Positions 20,455 through 30,106 are shown, numbered from the stretch's first letter. The stretch: DNA of 64,000 nt from Novosphingobium sp. IK01 (GCF_033242265.1 NZ_BTFW01000001.1:2553501-2617500), one strand, 5' to 3'. Notes: generated by a model not told the origin, from the sequence alone. A program made the numbers and translations.

Positions 20455-23400
20455 ATGCAGGGTCGGACAATGCAGGGCCGGACCATGCAGCCGGGATCTT
20501 TGGCCGTGTCACGCCCTATCTTTTTCGACCCCACCGGGCGCCGCCGTCGCTGGACGCGGCGCCTTGCTTTTGCTGTTCTGGCGGTTCTCGTCGCGATGTG
20601 CGTGGTCTTTGCGACCACGCTGGCGACCATCGTCCCGCGCGAACCGCTGGCGTTCGCGCAGGAGCGCCTCGCGCCGCTGCCGCTCAAGAGCCAGGTCAGC
20701 CGCCTGTCGCATCGCCTTGCCGCGCTGCTCGGGCGCCGGGCGGTCCTGCGTGGCGGTCAGCAGGCGGCCCCGATCACCATCGGTTTCTATCAGGCCGAAA
20801 GCGACGAGAGCGCGGGTGCGTTGCTGCGCCATGTCGGCCAGCTCGACTGGGTGGCCCCCACGCTGATGACCATCGACCATGGCGGGCACCTGACGGTGAC
20901 CGACGATGCGCCCCTGCGCCGTATCGTGGCCGGGTCGATCCATCGCCCGCTTGTCGTGCCCGTGCTCCAGAACGTGAGCCCGAGCGGCTGGGATGGCGCG
21001 GGCACGGCCAGCGTGCTGGCCAATCCGGCGCGCCGCGCGGGGCTGGTCAAGGCCATCGACGCCGCGCTCGATACCTCGGGCGATGCCGGGGTGATGATCG
21101 ACTTTGAAAACCTGCCCGATGCAGGCCTGCCCGCGCTGCGCCAGTTTGCCGCCGATCTTCATGCGCGCCTTGCCCCCAAGCACCGGCTGGTGGCGATCAC
21201 CCTGCCGGTCGACAACCCGGCCTGGAGCCCGCGCGTCTTTGCCGCCGTGACCGACAAGGTCGTGCTGATGGCCTATGACGAACACTGGCAGGGCGGGGAG
21301 GCCGGACCGATCGCCTCGAACGGCTGGTTCGTCGACCATGTCACCGACGCGCTCAAGGGCGTGGCGCCGGGCAAGGTGGTGGTGGCGCTGGGCAACTATG
21401 CCTACGACTGGCACCAGGGCCATGCCGACGCGCTGACCGTCGAAGAAGCCTGGCTGGCTGCCCACGACAGCGGCACGGCGCCCGCGTGGGACAAGGCCAG
21501 CGGCAACACCGGCTTTGCCTATACCGACGATGCCGATGCCGACGCGGGCACCCCCGCGATCCGCCACGACGTGTGGATGATGGATGCGGCCACCAGCTGG
21601 AACCAGATGCAGATGCTGCGCCATCTGGGCGTGGGATCGGTCGCGCTGTGGCGGCTGGGCTCCGAAGACCCCGGCTTCTGGGACGTGCTCAAGGCCTGGC
21701 ACGGCGGCGCACAGACCCCGCCCGACCTTTCGCGGATCACCCAGAGCAGCAATGTCGATGTCGAGGGCAATGGCGAGATCCTGCGCATCGATTCGACCCC
21801 CACCGCCGGCACGCGCAGCCTGGTCACCGACCGGCGCACCGGGCTGGGCCTGAGCATCGTCACCGACGAACACTATGCCAGCCTGCCCACGCCCTATGTC
21901 GTGCGGCGGACCGGCGACCGGCCCAAGCTTGTGGCGCTGACCTTCGACGACGGCCCCGATCCGACGTGGACGCCCCAGATTCTGGCCATCCTCGAAAAGT
22001 ATCATGTTCCGGGCACGTTCTTCGTCATCGGCGAGAACGGGGTGGGCAATCGCGGCCTGTTGCGGCGCATGGTCGCCGATGGCGACGAGATCGGCAACCA
22101 CAGCTACACCCATCCCAACATGGCCAACAGCACGCCGACCGGCATCAAGCTGGAGCTGAACGCCACCCAGCGCCTGATCGAGGCCTATACCGGCCGTTCG
22201 ACCCGCCTGTTCCGCGCGCCCTATTTCGGTGACGCCGAGCCGACCACCGCCGACGAGCTCGACCCCGCGCTGGTCGCCCAGAAGCAGGGCTATACCATCG
22301 TCGGGCTCCATGCCGATCCGGGCGACTGGATGCGCCGCCCGGCCGATCAGGTCGTGCAGATCGCGGTCAGTGCCATCGAGAACAGCAATGCCGACCGCAC
22401 GGCCAATGTCATCCTGCTTCACGATGGCGGGGGCGAGCGGTCGCAGACGGTGGCCGCGCTGCCCCGGATCATCGAGCAGTTGCAGGCCAAGGGCTATCGC
22501 TTCGTGCCGGTCTCGACGCTGGCAGGGATGCGCCGCGACGATGTCATGCCCGAAGTCAGCGGCTGGGATCTGGTCGCCGTGCGCGCCGACATCGGCATCT
22601 TCGCGGTCCTGGCCGCAGCCCTTTCGACGCTCAACTGGACGTTCTTCTTCGCCATCGCGCTGGGCACCTTGCGCGCGGTCGGCCTGACCGGGCTGGCGCT
22701 GTTCCCGCAGCGGCGCAAGGATCTGCCGTGGATCAACCGGGCGGCCGATCTGCCCCCCTATCTTCCGCGCGTGACGGTGATCATCCCGGCCTACAACGAG
22801 GAGCGCGTGATCGAGGCTTCGGTCCACCGCATCCTGGCCAGTGATTATCCCGAACTCGACGTGATTGTCGCCGACGACGGCTCGAAGGACCGCACGAGCG
22901 CCATCGTCGCGCAGGCCTTCGGACAGGAGCCGCGCGTGCGGCTGATGACCCTGACCAACGGGGGCAAGGCCAGCGCGCTCAACCGCGCCCTTGCCGCTGC
23001 CGACGGGGAAATCATCGTCGCCCTCGACGCCGATACCCAGTTCGAGCCGCAGACCATCGGCAAGCTCGTGCGCTGGTTCGAGAAGCCCGAAATCGGCGCG
23101 GTGGCGGGCAATGCCAAAGTCGGCAACCGGGTCAACCTCGTCACCCGCTGGCAGGCGGTCGAATATGTGACCGCGCAGAACATCGAACGCCGCGCGCTCA
23201 CCCGCTTCGACGCGATCATGGTCGTGCCCGGCGCGGTGGGGGCATGGCGCCGCGAGGCGCTTAATGACGTGGGCGGCTACCCGGAAGACACGCTGGCCGA
23301 GGATCAGGACCTGACCATCGCGATCCAGCGCGAAGGCTGGAAGATCGCCTACGACGAGGACGCCGTGGCCTGGACCGAGGCCCCAGAAACCCTGCGCGCG

Positions 23401-23913
23401 CTGGGCAAGCAGCGTTTCCGCTGGGCCTTCGGCACGCTTCAGTGCCTGTGGAAGCACCGGGTGATCATGGCCCGCCAGCGCCCCTCGGGCCTTGCCTTCG
23501 TGGGCATGCCGCAGGCCTGGCTGTTCCAGATCGCCTTTGCCATCGCCTCGCCGCTGATCGATCTGGCGCTGGGCATCTCGATTGTGGGCACCATCGTGCG
23601 CGTGCTCCAGCACGGCTGGGCCCAGACCGAGACGGATGTCTTGCGCATGGGCGCCTACTGGCTGGGCTTCACCCTGATCGATCTGGCCTGCGGCCTCGTC
23701 GCCTTCCGCCTCGACGTGCGCGAAAAGCGGTTGCCCGCACTGCTCCTGCTCAGCCAGCGCTTCGTCTATCGCCAGCTCATGTACGGCGTGGTCATCCGCG
23801 CCGTGAGCGCGGCGCTGGCAGGCCTTGGCATCGGCTGGGGCAAGCTCGAACGCACCGGCCGCGTGAGCACGCCGGGCGCCGGAGCGGGGACGGGCGGGCG
23901 TCCGGGCGCCTGA
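20455..23913 (+). CDS. Three-domain GH18 - polysaccharide deacetylase - GT2 membrane protein
   Basis: About 1152 residues from the ATG at 20455; the start is uncertain (ATGs at 20470 and 20485 and a GTG at 20506 are alternatives). The head contains a 15-base tandem repeat coding MQGRT. After a membrane anchor (FAVLAVLVAMCVVFATTLATIV) comes a GH18-like domain with VMIDFENLPD near residue 215 and MAYDEHW. A NodB-type deacetylase follows, with TFDDGPDPTW near 496, HSYTHPNM and LFRAPYF. Then come membrane segments and a GT2 domain (VIIPAYNEE near 775, DADTQ, EDQDL, QRFRW). The C-terminus has further membrane helices. It resembles enzymes that polymerise and trim amino-sugar polysaccharides such as PNAG or chitin-like chains. 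The polymer here is unknown. Confidence 0.85.
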   Translation: MQGRTMQGRTMQPGSLAVSRPIFFDPTGRRRRWTRRLAFAVLAVLVAMCVVFATTLATIVPREPLAFAQERLAPLPLKSQVSRLSHRLAALLGRRAVLRGGQQAAPITIGFYQAESDESAGALLRHVGQLDWVAPTLMTIDHGGHLTVTDDAPLRRIVAGSIHRPLVVPVLQNVSPSGWDGAGTASVLANPARRAGLVKAIDAALDTSGDAGVMIDFENLPDAGLPALRQFAADLHARLAPKHRLVAITLPVDNPAWSPRVFAAVTDKVVLMAYDEHWQGGEAGPIASNGWFVDHVTDALKGVAPGKVVVALGNYAYDWHQGHADALTVEEAWLAAHDSGTAPAWDKASGNTGFAYTDDADADAGTPAIRHDVWMMDAATSWNQMQMLRHLGVGSVALWRLGSEDPGFWDVLKAWHGGAQTPPDLSRITQSSNVDVEGNGEILRIDSTPTAGTRSLVTDRRTGLGLSIVTDEHYASLPTPYVVRRTGDRPKLVALTFDDGPDPTWTPQILAILEKYHVPGTFFVIGENGVGNRGLLRRMVADGDEIGNHSYTHPNMANSTPTGIKLELNATQRLIEAYTGRSTRLFRAPYFGDAEPTTADELDPALVAQKQGYTIVGLHADPGDWMRRPADQVVQIAVSAIENSNADRTANVILLHDGGGERSQTVAALPRIIEQLQAKGYRFVPVSTLAGMRRDDVMPEVSGWDLVAVRADIGIFAVLAAALSTLNWTFFFAIALGTLRAVGLTGLALFPQRRKDLPWINRAADLPPYLPRVTVIIPAYNEERVIEASVHRILASDYPELDVIVADDGSKDRTSAIVAQAFGQEPRVRLMTLTNGGKASALNRALAAADGEIIVALDADTQFEPQTIGKLVRWFEKPEIGAVAGNAKVGNRVNLVTRWQAVEYVTAQNIERRALTRFDAIMVVPGAVGAWRREALNDVGGYPEDTLAEDQDLTIAIQREGWKIAYDEDAVAWTEAPETLRALGKQRFRWAFGTLQCLWKHRVIMARQRPSGLAFVGMPQAWLFQIAFAIASPLIDLALGISIVGTIVRVLQHGWAQTETDVLRMGAYWLGFTLIDLACGLVAFRLDVREKRLPALLLLSQRFVYRQLMYGVVIRAVSAALAGLGIGWGKLERTGRVSTPGAGAGTGGRPGA

Positions 23914-23953
23914 TCGGGCGCCCCCGACCATTCAGGGGGCCGCTCAGGGCCGG

Positions 23954-25690
23954 TCAGGCGGCCTGCTGCACAGGCGCACAAAAGCGCGAGTCCGTCGTGC
24001 CGAGGTCAAATTTCTCCACCTCGCTGCGCAGCATCGAGGCATTGCGGGCCATGCTGACACAGGCCGCAGTGGCTTCCTCGGCCATGGCGGTGTTGTGCTG
24101 GGTGGTCTGTTCCAGCCCCTGCATGGCGCGGTTGATCTGGTCGACGCTGGCGGCCTGGCGCTGCGAACTCTCGGAAATGGAGATCACCAGCGTCCCCAGC
24201 TCCTCCACCTGATCCGAGATATGGCCCAGCCGGTTCTCGACATTGGCGACCAGCCCCACCCCGGACTGCACTTGTGCCACCGAGGTCATGATCTGGGTTT
24301 CCACGTCCTTGGCGGCACGGGCGCTGCGCAGGGCCAGCGCGCGCACTTCGTCTGCCACCACGGCAAATCCGCGCCCGGCTTCGCCCGCACGGGCGGCCTC
24401 GACCCCGGCGTTCAGCGCCAGCAGGTTGGTCTGGAAGGCAATCCCGTCGATCAGCGCGATGATCTGGCGGATGTTTTCCGAGGACTGGGCGATGGTCTTC
24501 ATCGCTTCGACCGCCTGTTCCATCACGATGCCCGATTCCTGAACTGCCGTGACGGTGCTTTCCACCAGCGATCCGGCATTGGCCGCGCTTTGGGCGGCCA
24601 TGCGCACTTCTCGCGTCACATCGGCCAGATCGCGCGCGGTGCGTTCCAGTGCGGCAGCTTCCTGTTCGGTGCGCTGGGCCAGATCGACCGAGCCATCGCG
24701 GATGCCGGTAGCGGCCTCGGTAATGGCGGCGGTGTTGCTGTGCACCACGCCCAGCGCCGTGTTGAGCCCCTCGACCGCGCGGTTGTAATGGTCGAGCAGC
24801 ACGGAATAGGCGGGCGGGATGTAATGCATCCGGGCTCCCAGATTGCCATTGGCCAGCGCATGCAGGTGCTGGCCCACGGTGTCGATGGCGGTGTGCAGGT
24901 CATGCTCTGCCGTCTTTTGCGCGATGGCGGCCTGGCGAAACACCTCCAGTGCCTGGGACATGCCGCCGATTTCGTCCTGCCGGTCCAGATTGGGGACCGG
25001 GCTTTGCGTGTCACCCCCGGCCAGCCCGGCCATGCGCCGGGTCAGGTCCTCGATCGGGGTGGCAACGCTGGCGGCGATGCGGCGCGATACCAGCAGCACG
25101 CCGCCGATAATCGCGATGGCCAGCACGGCCAGCAGCCCTGTCTGCCTGAGCAGGGCATCGCGGATGTCGTCCTTGTAAACGCCCGTGCCGATCAGCACGT
25201 TCCATGGCGCAAATCCGCGGACATAGCTGATCTTCGGCGCGCCCCTGGTGCCATCGGGCTTGTCCCAGTGGTATTCGACAAAGCCCGCCCCCCTGGCTTT
25301 GACCACTGCGATCATGTCGGCGAACATGCGGTTCCCGTTGCTGTCGGTCAGCGAACGGACATCGGTGCCTTCCAGTGCGGGCTTGAGCGGGTGCATGGCC
25401 ATCCGGCCATCAAGATCGGTGACCCAGAAATAGTCGCTCGTGTTGAAGCGCAGCGTGCGGATGGCTTCCAGCGCCTGGTGCCGGGCGGCCTCGTGGCTCA
25501 GCGTGCCTTGCTGTTCCAGCTTCTGGTAATGGCCCAATATTCCATACGCGGTTTCCACCGTATGCTTGGTAGAATCGGCAATATCCTTTTCCATGATCAT
25601 GCCCAGCGTCCAGATGCTGAAGCAGGAAATGAAAATCAGGCTGATCCCTGACAGGATCGTCAGGCCGTTCATTTTGCGCCGAATGCTCAC
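23954..25690 (-). CDS. Methyl-accepting chemotaxis protein with single Cache sensor
   Basis: 578 residues, GTG start at 25690. It has an N-terminal membrane helix and a periplasmic sCache_2-type sensor: RTLRFNTSDYFWVTDLDGRM, then MHPLKPALEGTD and a GFVEYHWDKPDG segment. A second helix (GLLAVLAIAIIGGVLLVSRRI), a HAMP region, and a cytoplasmic signalling domain follow, with the hairpin tip IDGIAFQTNLLALNAGVEAARAGE. sCache_2 domains often sense small organic acids. No other chemotaxis gene lies nearby, so it is an orphan receptor. It ends without a CheR-docking pentapeptide. A small open frame lies 15 bases upstream in the same direction. Confidence 0.93.
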   Translation of the reverse strand: MSIRRKMNGLTILSGISLIFISCFSIWTLGMIMEKDIADSTKHTVETAYGILGHYQKLEQQGTLSHEAARHQALEAIRTLRFNTSDYFWVTDLDGRMAMHPLKPALEGTDVRSLTDSNGNRMFADMIAVVKARGAGFVEYHWDKPDGTRGAPKISYVRGFAPWNVLIGTGVYKDDIRDALLRQTGLLAVLAIAIIGGVLLVSRRIAASVATPIEDLTRRMAGLAGGDTQSPVPNLDRQDEIGGMSQALEVFRQAAIAQKTAEHDLHTAIDTVGQHLHALANGNLGARMHYIPPAYSVLLDHYNRAVEGLNTALGVVHSNTAAITEAATGIRDGSVDLAQRTEQEAAALERTARDLADVTREVRMAAQSAANAGSLVESTVTAVQESGIVMEQAVEAMKTIAQSSENIRQIIALIDGIAFQTNLLALNAGVEAARAGEAGRGFAVVADEVRALALRSARAAKDVETQIMTSVAQVQSGVGLVANVENRLGHISDQVEELGTLVISISESSQRQAASVDQINRAMQGLEQTTQHNTAMAEEATAACVSMARNASMLRSEVEKFDLGTTDSRFCAPVQQAA

Positions 25691-25705
25691 TGACCATTCT
25701 CGATG

Positions 25706-25912
25706 CTATGGGTTCAGGAGCCCGATCCGAAATACGGCGGCGGGTTGGCGAGGGGGCATCACCATGGCAAGGCTGAGCCGGGCGATGCCGCAGTCATCGT
25801 GGCGAACCGCTGTTGCCGTGGTGGCCCAAAAGACCTGCCAGACCGCCTCTTCCGAAGGTTCGGACCAGGCTTCAGCGCGGGCATAGAACCGCAGCATAAA
25901 GCTTTGTGCCAT
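25706..25912 (-). CDS. Possible small protein upstream of the chemoreceptor
   Basis: 68 residues (MAQSFMLRF ... RIGLLNP) with third-position GC preference like real genes here. AAGG lies just before the start, and the stop is 15 bases before the chemoreceptor start, as in an operon. There is no signal peptide, no clear membrane segment and no recognised family. It could be a chance frame in GC-rich DNA. If it is not real, 25691-26045 is a gene-free gap before tRNA-Gly. Confidence 0.35.
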   Translation of the reverse strand: MAQSFMLRFYARAEAWSEPSEEAVWQVFWATTATAVRHDDCGIARLSLAMVMPPRQPAAVFRIGLLNP

Positions 25913-26045
25913 TGCCTTATAAGCGCATTTACATAGGCCGCGCAGTTGGGCCGGTGATATTCCAAGTGGGGGAAGGCTGCCGGAAGAGCTGGGTGCAGCC
26001 AGCGCCGATTTCTACAGGGGAGGATGCGGCAGGTGGCGCCAGAGA

Positions 26046-26119
26046 TGGAGCGGGTAGCGGGAATCGAACCCGCATAACTAGCTTGGAAGGCTAGGGCTTT
26101 ACCACTAAGCTATACCCGC
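26046..26119 (-). tRNA. tRNA-Gly (anticodon TCC)
   Basis: A 74-base cloverleaf with encoded CCA. The acceptor stem is GCGGGTA/TACCCGC, the anticodon stem CTAGC/GCTAG has loop CTTCCAA (anticodon TCC), and the T arm is GCGGG-TTCGATT-CCCGC. Confidence 0.96.
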
Positions 26120-26264
26120 CCGCTGGCTCTGCGCTTGCCACGGGGCGGGCGGGCTCGTCAACCTCTCATGTTTGCGAAAAGATGTGGATGGCGCAGGCGT
26201 GCCATGGCGGCTCTTGTCGCCCAAAAATGATTGCTATACAACATAGCAAAACACGGAGGATGTC

Positions 26265-28403
26265 ATGGCTGTTCAATGCGCTCTTTCGCGCCACGCGATT
26301 GCTCGCTTTCTGCGCCCACAATCGGTTGCAATCATTGGTGCTTCGGACAAGCCGGGGGCGCTGGGGGCGGCTTTGCTGGGCAATCTGGAGCGCAATGGCT
26401 TTGCCGGGGCAATCTATCCGGTAAACCCCCGGCGCGACGAGATCGGTGGCCGCAAGTGCTATGCCAGCGTCGAGGCGCTGCCCGAGGGGGTGGACGTGGC
26501 GGTCCTCGCGATTCCGCGGGCCGGGGTGCTCGATGCGGTGCGGGGGCTGGCCGCGCGCAAGGTGGGCGGCGTGGTGATCTTTTCGGCGGGATTTGCCGAA
26601 GGGGGCGAGGAAGGGCTTGCCGAACAGCGCGAGATCGCGCGGCTGGCCGCCGGGGCGGGGATGGTGGTCGAAGGACCCAACTGTCTGGGCATGGTCAATT
26701 ATGTCGACCGCATTCCGCTCACGTTCGTCGAGGTCGATGCGGTGCCGCCTGCCGGACGGCGCGCGGTGGGGATCGTCTCGCAGTCGGGGGCCATGGCGGC
26801 GGTGCTGGGCACGACGCTGCTCGCGCGGGAATGCGGGGTGTCCTACTCGGTTTCGACCGGCAACGAGGCGGCCAGCGGGGTGGAGGATTTCGTCGACTGG
26901 CTGGTCGATGATCCCCACACCCATGCCATTGCCATGATCGTCGAGCAGTTCCGCAAGCCGCAGGCGTTTCTGGCGGCGGCCCGGCGGGCCCATGCGGCGG
27001 GCAAGCCGGTCGTTCTGCTCCATCCGGGCAAGTCGAGCGCGGCGCGGGAATCGGCGGCCACGCATACCGGGGCCATGGCCGGCGATTACAAGCTGATGCG
27101 CGCGATGGTCGCACGGGCCGGGGTGATCTTTGCCGAAACCCTCGAAGAACTGGCCGACATTGCCGAGATCGCCGCGCGCTGCCCGATCCTGCCCTCGGGG
27201 CAAACGGCGGTGCTGGGGGAATCGGGGGCGTTCAAGGCGCTCACGCTCGATCTGGCCGAGGAACTCCGGCTCCCCCTTGCGTCGCTGCACGATGCGGATT
27301 CGCCCGCCCTGCGCGCGGCCCTGCCGCCGTTCGTGCCGGTGTCCAACCCGCTCGACATTACCGCGCAAGGGTTGTCGGAGCCCGAGATTTATACCCGCAC
27401 GCTCGAAGCCCTGCTCGACGATCCGCGCGTGGGCACGGTCATGGCCGGGATCATCCAGGCCGAGGCGGTGACCTGCGCGATCAAGTATCCCGCGATCCTC
27501 GCTGCCGTCGAGGGCAAGACCCTGACCAAGCCGCTGATCTTTGCCGGGCTCGACGAAGGGGCGCCGGTTCCCCCCGAACGCATCGCCGCCTTGCGCGCGG
27601 CGGGCATTCCCTGGTTCCCGACGACCGAGCGCGCCTTGCGGGCGATCACCCGGCTGACCCACTGGGCGGCGCGCGACCATGGCGTTGCCGAGGCGCCGCC
27701 GCTCGGGCTGCCCGGATTGGCGGACGAAATGGGGGTGATCCCCGAATACAGGGCCAAGGCGCTGCTGGGGCCTGCCGGTGTGGCGTTCCCGCGCGGGCAG
27801 TTCGCGGCGAGCGCGCAGGCGGCGGTCGCCGCCGCCGAGGCGGTCGGCTATCCGGTGGCGATGAAGGCGCAGGCCGCCGCGCTCGGTCACAAGAGCGACG
27901 CGGGCGGGGTGATCCTGAACCTTGCCGATGGCGCCGCCGTGCATGAGGCCTGGAGCCGCATCCACGCGAATGTGGCCGCCTATGACGGGACAATCGCGCT
28001 CGATGGCGTGCTGATCGAGGGCATGGGCAAGCGCGGCCTCGAAATGATCGTGGGCGCGCGCAACGATCCCGAATGGGGGCCGGTGATCCTGGCCGGATTT
28101 GGCGGGGTGACCGCCGAGATCCTCCAGGACGTGCGGCTTCTGACCGCCGACCTGACACAGGAGGCGGTCGAGGCCGAACTGATGCAGCTTGCGAGCGCGG
28201 CCCTGCTGGCCGGCTATCGCGGAGCGCCCGCGCTCGACGTGCCCGCGCTGGCGGCGCTGATCGTGAAAGTGGGGCAGGTCTTGCGGGCCGAGCCTTCTAT
28301 CCGCGAGATCGACCTCAATCCGGTGATCCTCCATCCCAGAGGGGAGGGCGTAGTGGCGCTCGATGCCCTGATGCTGGTGGAAGGAAAAGAAAGGGAAAAA
28401 TGA
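26265..28403 (+). CDS. NDP-forming acyl-CoA synthetase (acetate-CoA ligase family)
   Basis: 712 residues. The start ATG is preceded by GGAGG 5 bases upstream. It is a fusion of CoA-binding, CoA-ligase and ATP-grasp parts. The N-terminal FLRPQSVAIIGASDKPGALG is a Rossmann CoA-binding domain. EGPNCLGMVNY, SQSGAMAAVLG and SAATHTGAMAGD carry the phospho-histidine region. The C-terminal ATP-grasp domain includes GYPVAMKAQAAALGHKSDAGGV and ends REIDLNPVILHP. Members make an acyl-CoA from a free acid with ADP formation. In proteobacteria they often serve feruloyl-CoA, pimeloyl-CoA or other acid degradation routes, and substrate cannot be assigned here. A hairpin repeat follows. Confidence 0.85.
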   Translation: MAVQCALSRHAIARFLRPQSVAIIGASDKPGALGAALLGNLERNGFAGAIYPVNPRRDEIGGRKCYASVEALPEGVDVAVLAIPRAGVLDAVRGLAARKVGGVVIFSAGFAEGGEEGLAEQREIARLAAGAGMVVEGPNCLGMVNYVDRIPLTFVEVDAVPPAGRRAVGIVSQSGAMAAVLGTTLLARECGVSYSVSTGNEAASGVEDFVDWLVDDPHTHAIAMIVEQFRKPQAFLAAARRAHAAGKPVVLLHPGKSSAARESAATHTGAMAGDYKLMRAMVARAGVIFAETLEELADIAEIAARCPILPSGQTAVLGESGAFKALTLDLAEELRLPLASLHDADSPALRAALPPFVPVSNPLDITAQGLSEPEIYTRTLEALLDDPRVGTVMAGIIQAEAVTCAIKYPAILAAVEGKTLTKPLIFAGLDEGAPVPPERIAALRAAGIPWFPTTERALRAITRLTHWAARDHGVAEAPPLGLPGLADEMGVIPEYRAKALLGPAGVAFPRGQFAASAQAAVAAAEAVGYPVAMKAQAAALGHKSDAGGVILNLADGAAVHEAWSRIHANVAAYDGTIALDGVLIEGMGKRGLEMIVGARNDPEWGPVILAGFGGVTAEILQDVRLLTADLTQEAVEAELMQLASAALLAGYRGAPALDVPALAALIVKVGQVLRAEPSIREIDLNPVILHPRGEGVVALDALMLVEGKEREK

Positions 28404-28562
28404 AGGGGCCATTGCCCCTTCGACCCCGGGACTCCTGCTCCCCATGCGCAAGGGGGCAGGCGTCTTGCCTCCATCCAGACGTTTGTCGGGAAGGGTGCCT
28501 TTGCCGCAAACGCAGCGCCAGCCAAAGCTAACGGGGTGCAGGGGCATTGGCCCCTGCATTTA
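28404..28562. repeat. Intergenic hairpin repeat, copy 2
   Basis: It begins with AGGGGCCATTGCCCCTT and CCCCGGGA, has a spacer, and ends with GCCAAAG-TAA-GGGGTGCAGGGGC and the complementary GCCCCTGC. The right half matches 51197-51238 and the left half resembles 11213 and 51120. It fills the gap between two convergent genes and probably terminates both. Confidence 0.7.
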
Positions 28563-28588
28563 TACTTCTTATAAAAATACTATCACAC

Positions 28589-29830
28589 TCAATGCCCGCC
28601 TTCGAGCAGCCGCTTGCGTGCGCGGCCCAGCCCCAGCCATGTCGCCGCGATCACGATCGGGGTGAGCACGCCGATGGCCAGCCGGGCGTCGAAGTGGACG
28701 AGGCTTTCCCCGCCTTCGAGGACGTGGCCGATCAGGGCCGTCGCGTAGTAGCTGATGCCGACGACCGAGAGCCCTTCGACGAGGTGTTGCAGGCGCAACT
28801 GGTGGGTGGCGCTGCGTTCGAGCGAGGCGAGCAGGGCCCCGTTCTGGTTTTCGATGCGGGTCTCGATCCGGGTGCGCAGCAGCGAGGTGAACTGGCTGGC
28901 GCGGGCGGCGACCTGCCGTTCGCGGGCTGAAAAGGCCGCGCAGGTGCGCACGGCGGGCAGGAAGCGCCGCTGGGTGAATTCCGACAGCGAGATGAAGCCG
29001 GGGATCGGGGTGGGGGCCAGTTCGTGGAGGCGTTCGTCGACCAGCAGGGCATAGGCGGCAGTTGCCCCCATGCGATAGTCGGTCGAGCTGGCGACGGCGG
29101 CGATTTCGAGGCTGAGCGCGGAAAGTTGCGTCATCAGGTCGTCGTCGCGCACATCGGCGCGGTTGAGGCTTTCGCCCAGCTCCCGCAGGCCCGATTCGGC
29201 TTCGTCGAGGCGGGGCCAGGCCGCGCGGGCGACCGGAAGGCCGATCAGCGCGAGGTTGCGGTAGTTGCCCAGTTCCTGCATGCGCTGGACCGCGCGGCTG
29301 AGCGGGCCGCCGTCGAGGCCGTTGGCCGCGATCAGCAATTGGCCATAGCCCTGGTCGCCGATGCGGAAATCGGACCAGATGCGCATGGGGCCGGCCACGT
29401 GGCACGAGACGAGTTCCTCGTGGTCGAAGGCCATGGCCGGAAGCATCTGGGCGGCGGCTTCATCGTCGGGGACGATGGCGATGCGGGTGGCGCGCAAGGT
29501 GGCGCCGGGCAGGCTTTCCATCCAGGCGACGGCCGCTTCGAGGGCTTCGCCAGCGTCGGCGGGGGCGAACAGGGTGTGGGTGCTCGCCTCGCTGTGGCGT
29601 TCCCACGTGAAGTCGATCCCGCCGGCAAGGTTGCCCGAGACATGGCGGCGATAGGCACGGCGGACCATGCCGCCTTCGGGCATGGCGCGCCATGCGGCCC
29701 ATTCGGCGTCGCGATCGGTATTGTCGACCAGGCGCACGAGCTGGACCACCAGCATCGGTGCGTGAATCTGGGGCCAGCGACGCAAGTGCATCTCGCTGAC
29801 GATCTGTCGGCGCCATTCGTGTTCGTGCAT
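28589..29830 (-). CDS. DUF3422 family protein
   Basis: 413 residues. The N-terminal MHEHEWRRQIVSEMHLRRWP and the WERHSEASTHTLFAP segment are characteristic of DUF3422 proteins of alpha- and betaproteobacteria. The last part has two membrane helices (VVGISYYATALIGHVLE and IGVLTPIVIAATWLGLG), as in the family. The C-terminal half before them is rich in helical heptads. The function is unknown; the membrane-anchored architecture resembles CorA-like or regulatory proteins, but no evidence supports a role. A DUF1272 gene lies just upstream in the same direction. Confidence 0.85.
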   Translation of the reverse strand: MHEHEWRRQIVSEMHLRRWPQIHAPMLVVQLVRLVDNTDRDAEWAAWRAMPEGGMVRRAYRRHVSGNLAGGIDFTWERHSEASTHTLFAPADAGEALEAAVAWMESLPGATLRATRIAIVPDDEAAAQMLPAMAFDHEELVSCHVAGPMRIWSDFRIGDQGYGQLLIAANGLDGGPLSRAVQRMQELGNYRNLALIGLPVARAAWPRLDEAESGLRELGESLNRADVRDDDLMTQLSALSLEIAAVASSTDYRMGATAAYALLVDERLHELAPTPIPGFISLSEFTQRRFLPAVRTCAAFSARERQVAARASQFTSLLRTRIETRIENQNGALLASLERSATHQLRLQHLVEGLSVVGISYYATALIGHVLEGGESLVHFDARLAIGVLTPIVIAATWLGLGRARKRLLEGGH

Positions 29831-29855
29831 GTACTTTCCCTCTCGACGCCTGATT

Positions 29856-30080
29856 TTAGGGACGGAAGCGGCGCTCTGTCGAGGGGAGATGCTGGGCGTG
29901 GAGAGCCTTGGCGCGGGTGGGGCGGTCCATCAGTTCGCCCTGGCAATTGGGGCAGCGGTCGTCGAGGTCTTCGGCGCATTCGGCGCAGAAGGTGCATTCC
30001 ATCGAACAGATGAAGGCGCCGGGGGCTTCGGCGGGAAGCTCGGTGCCGCAGTGTTCGCAATCGGGGCGCATTTCCAGCAT
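29856..30080 (-). CDS. DUF1272 small zinc-ribbon protein
   Basis: 74 residues from the ATG at 30080, with AAGGA 8 bases upstream. The sequence MLEMRPDCEHCGTELP, then ICSMECTFCAECAED and RCPNCQGEL, carries four Cys pairs, so it probably binds two zinc ions. This is the DUF1272 pattern. Such proteins are small, cytosolic and of unknown function. It ends 25 bases before the DUF3422 start, so the two may form an operon. Confidence 0.85.
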   Translation of the reverse strand: MLEMRPDCEHCGTELPAEAPGAFICSMECTFCAECAEDLDDRCPNCQGELMDRPTRAKALHAQHLPSTERRFRP

Positions 30081-30106
30081 TGCTTTTATCCTTCGCTCGT
30101 CTGGTC

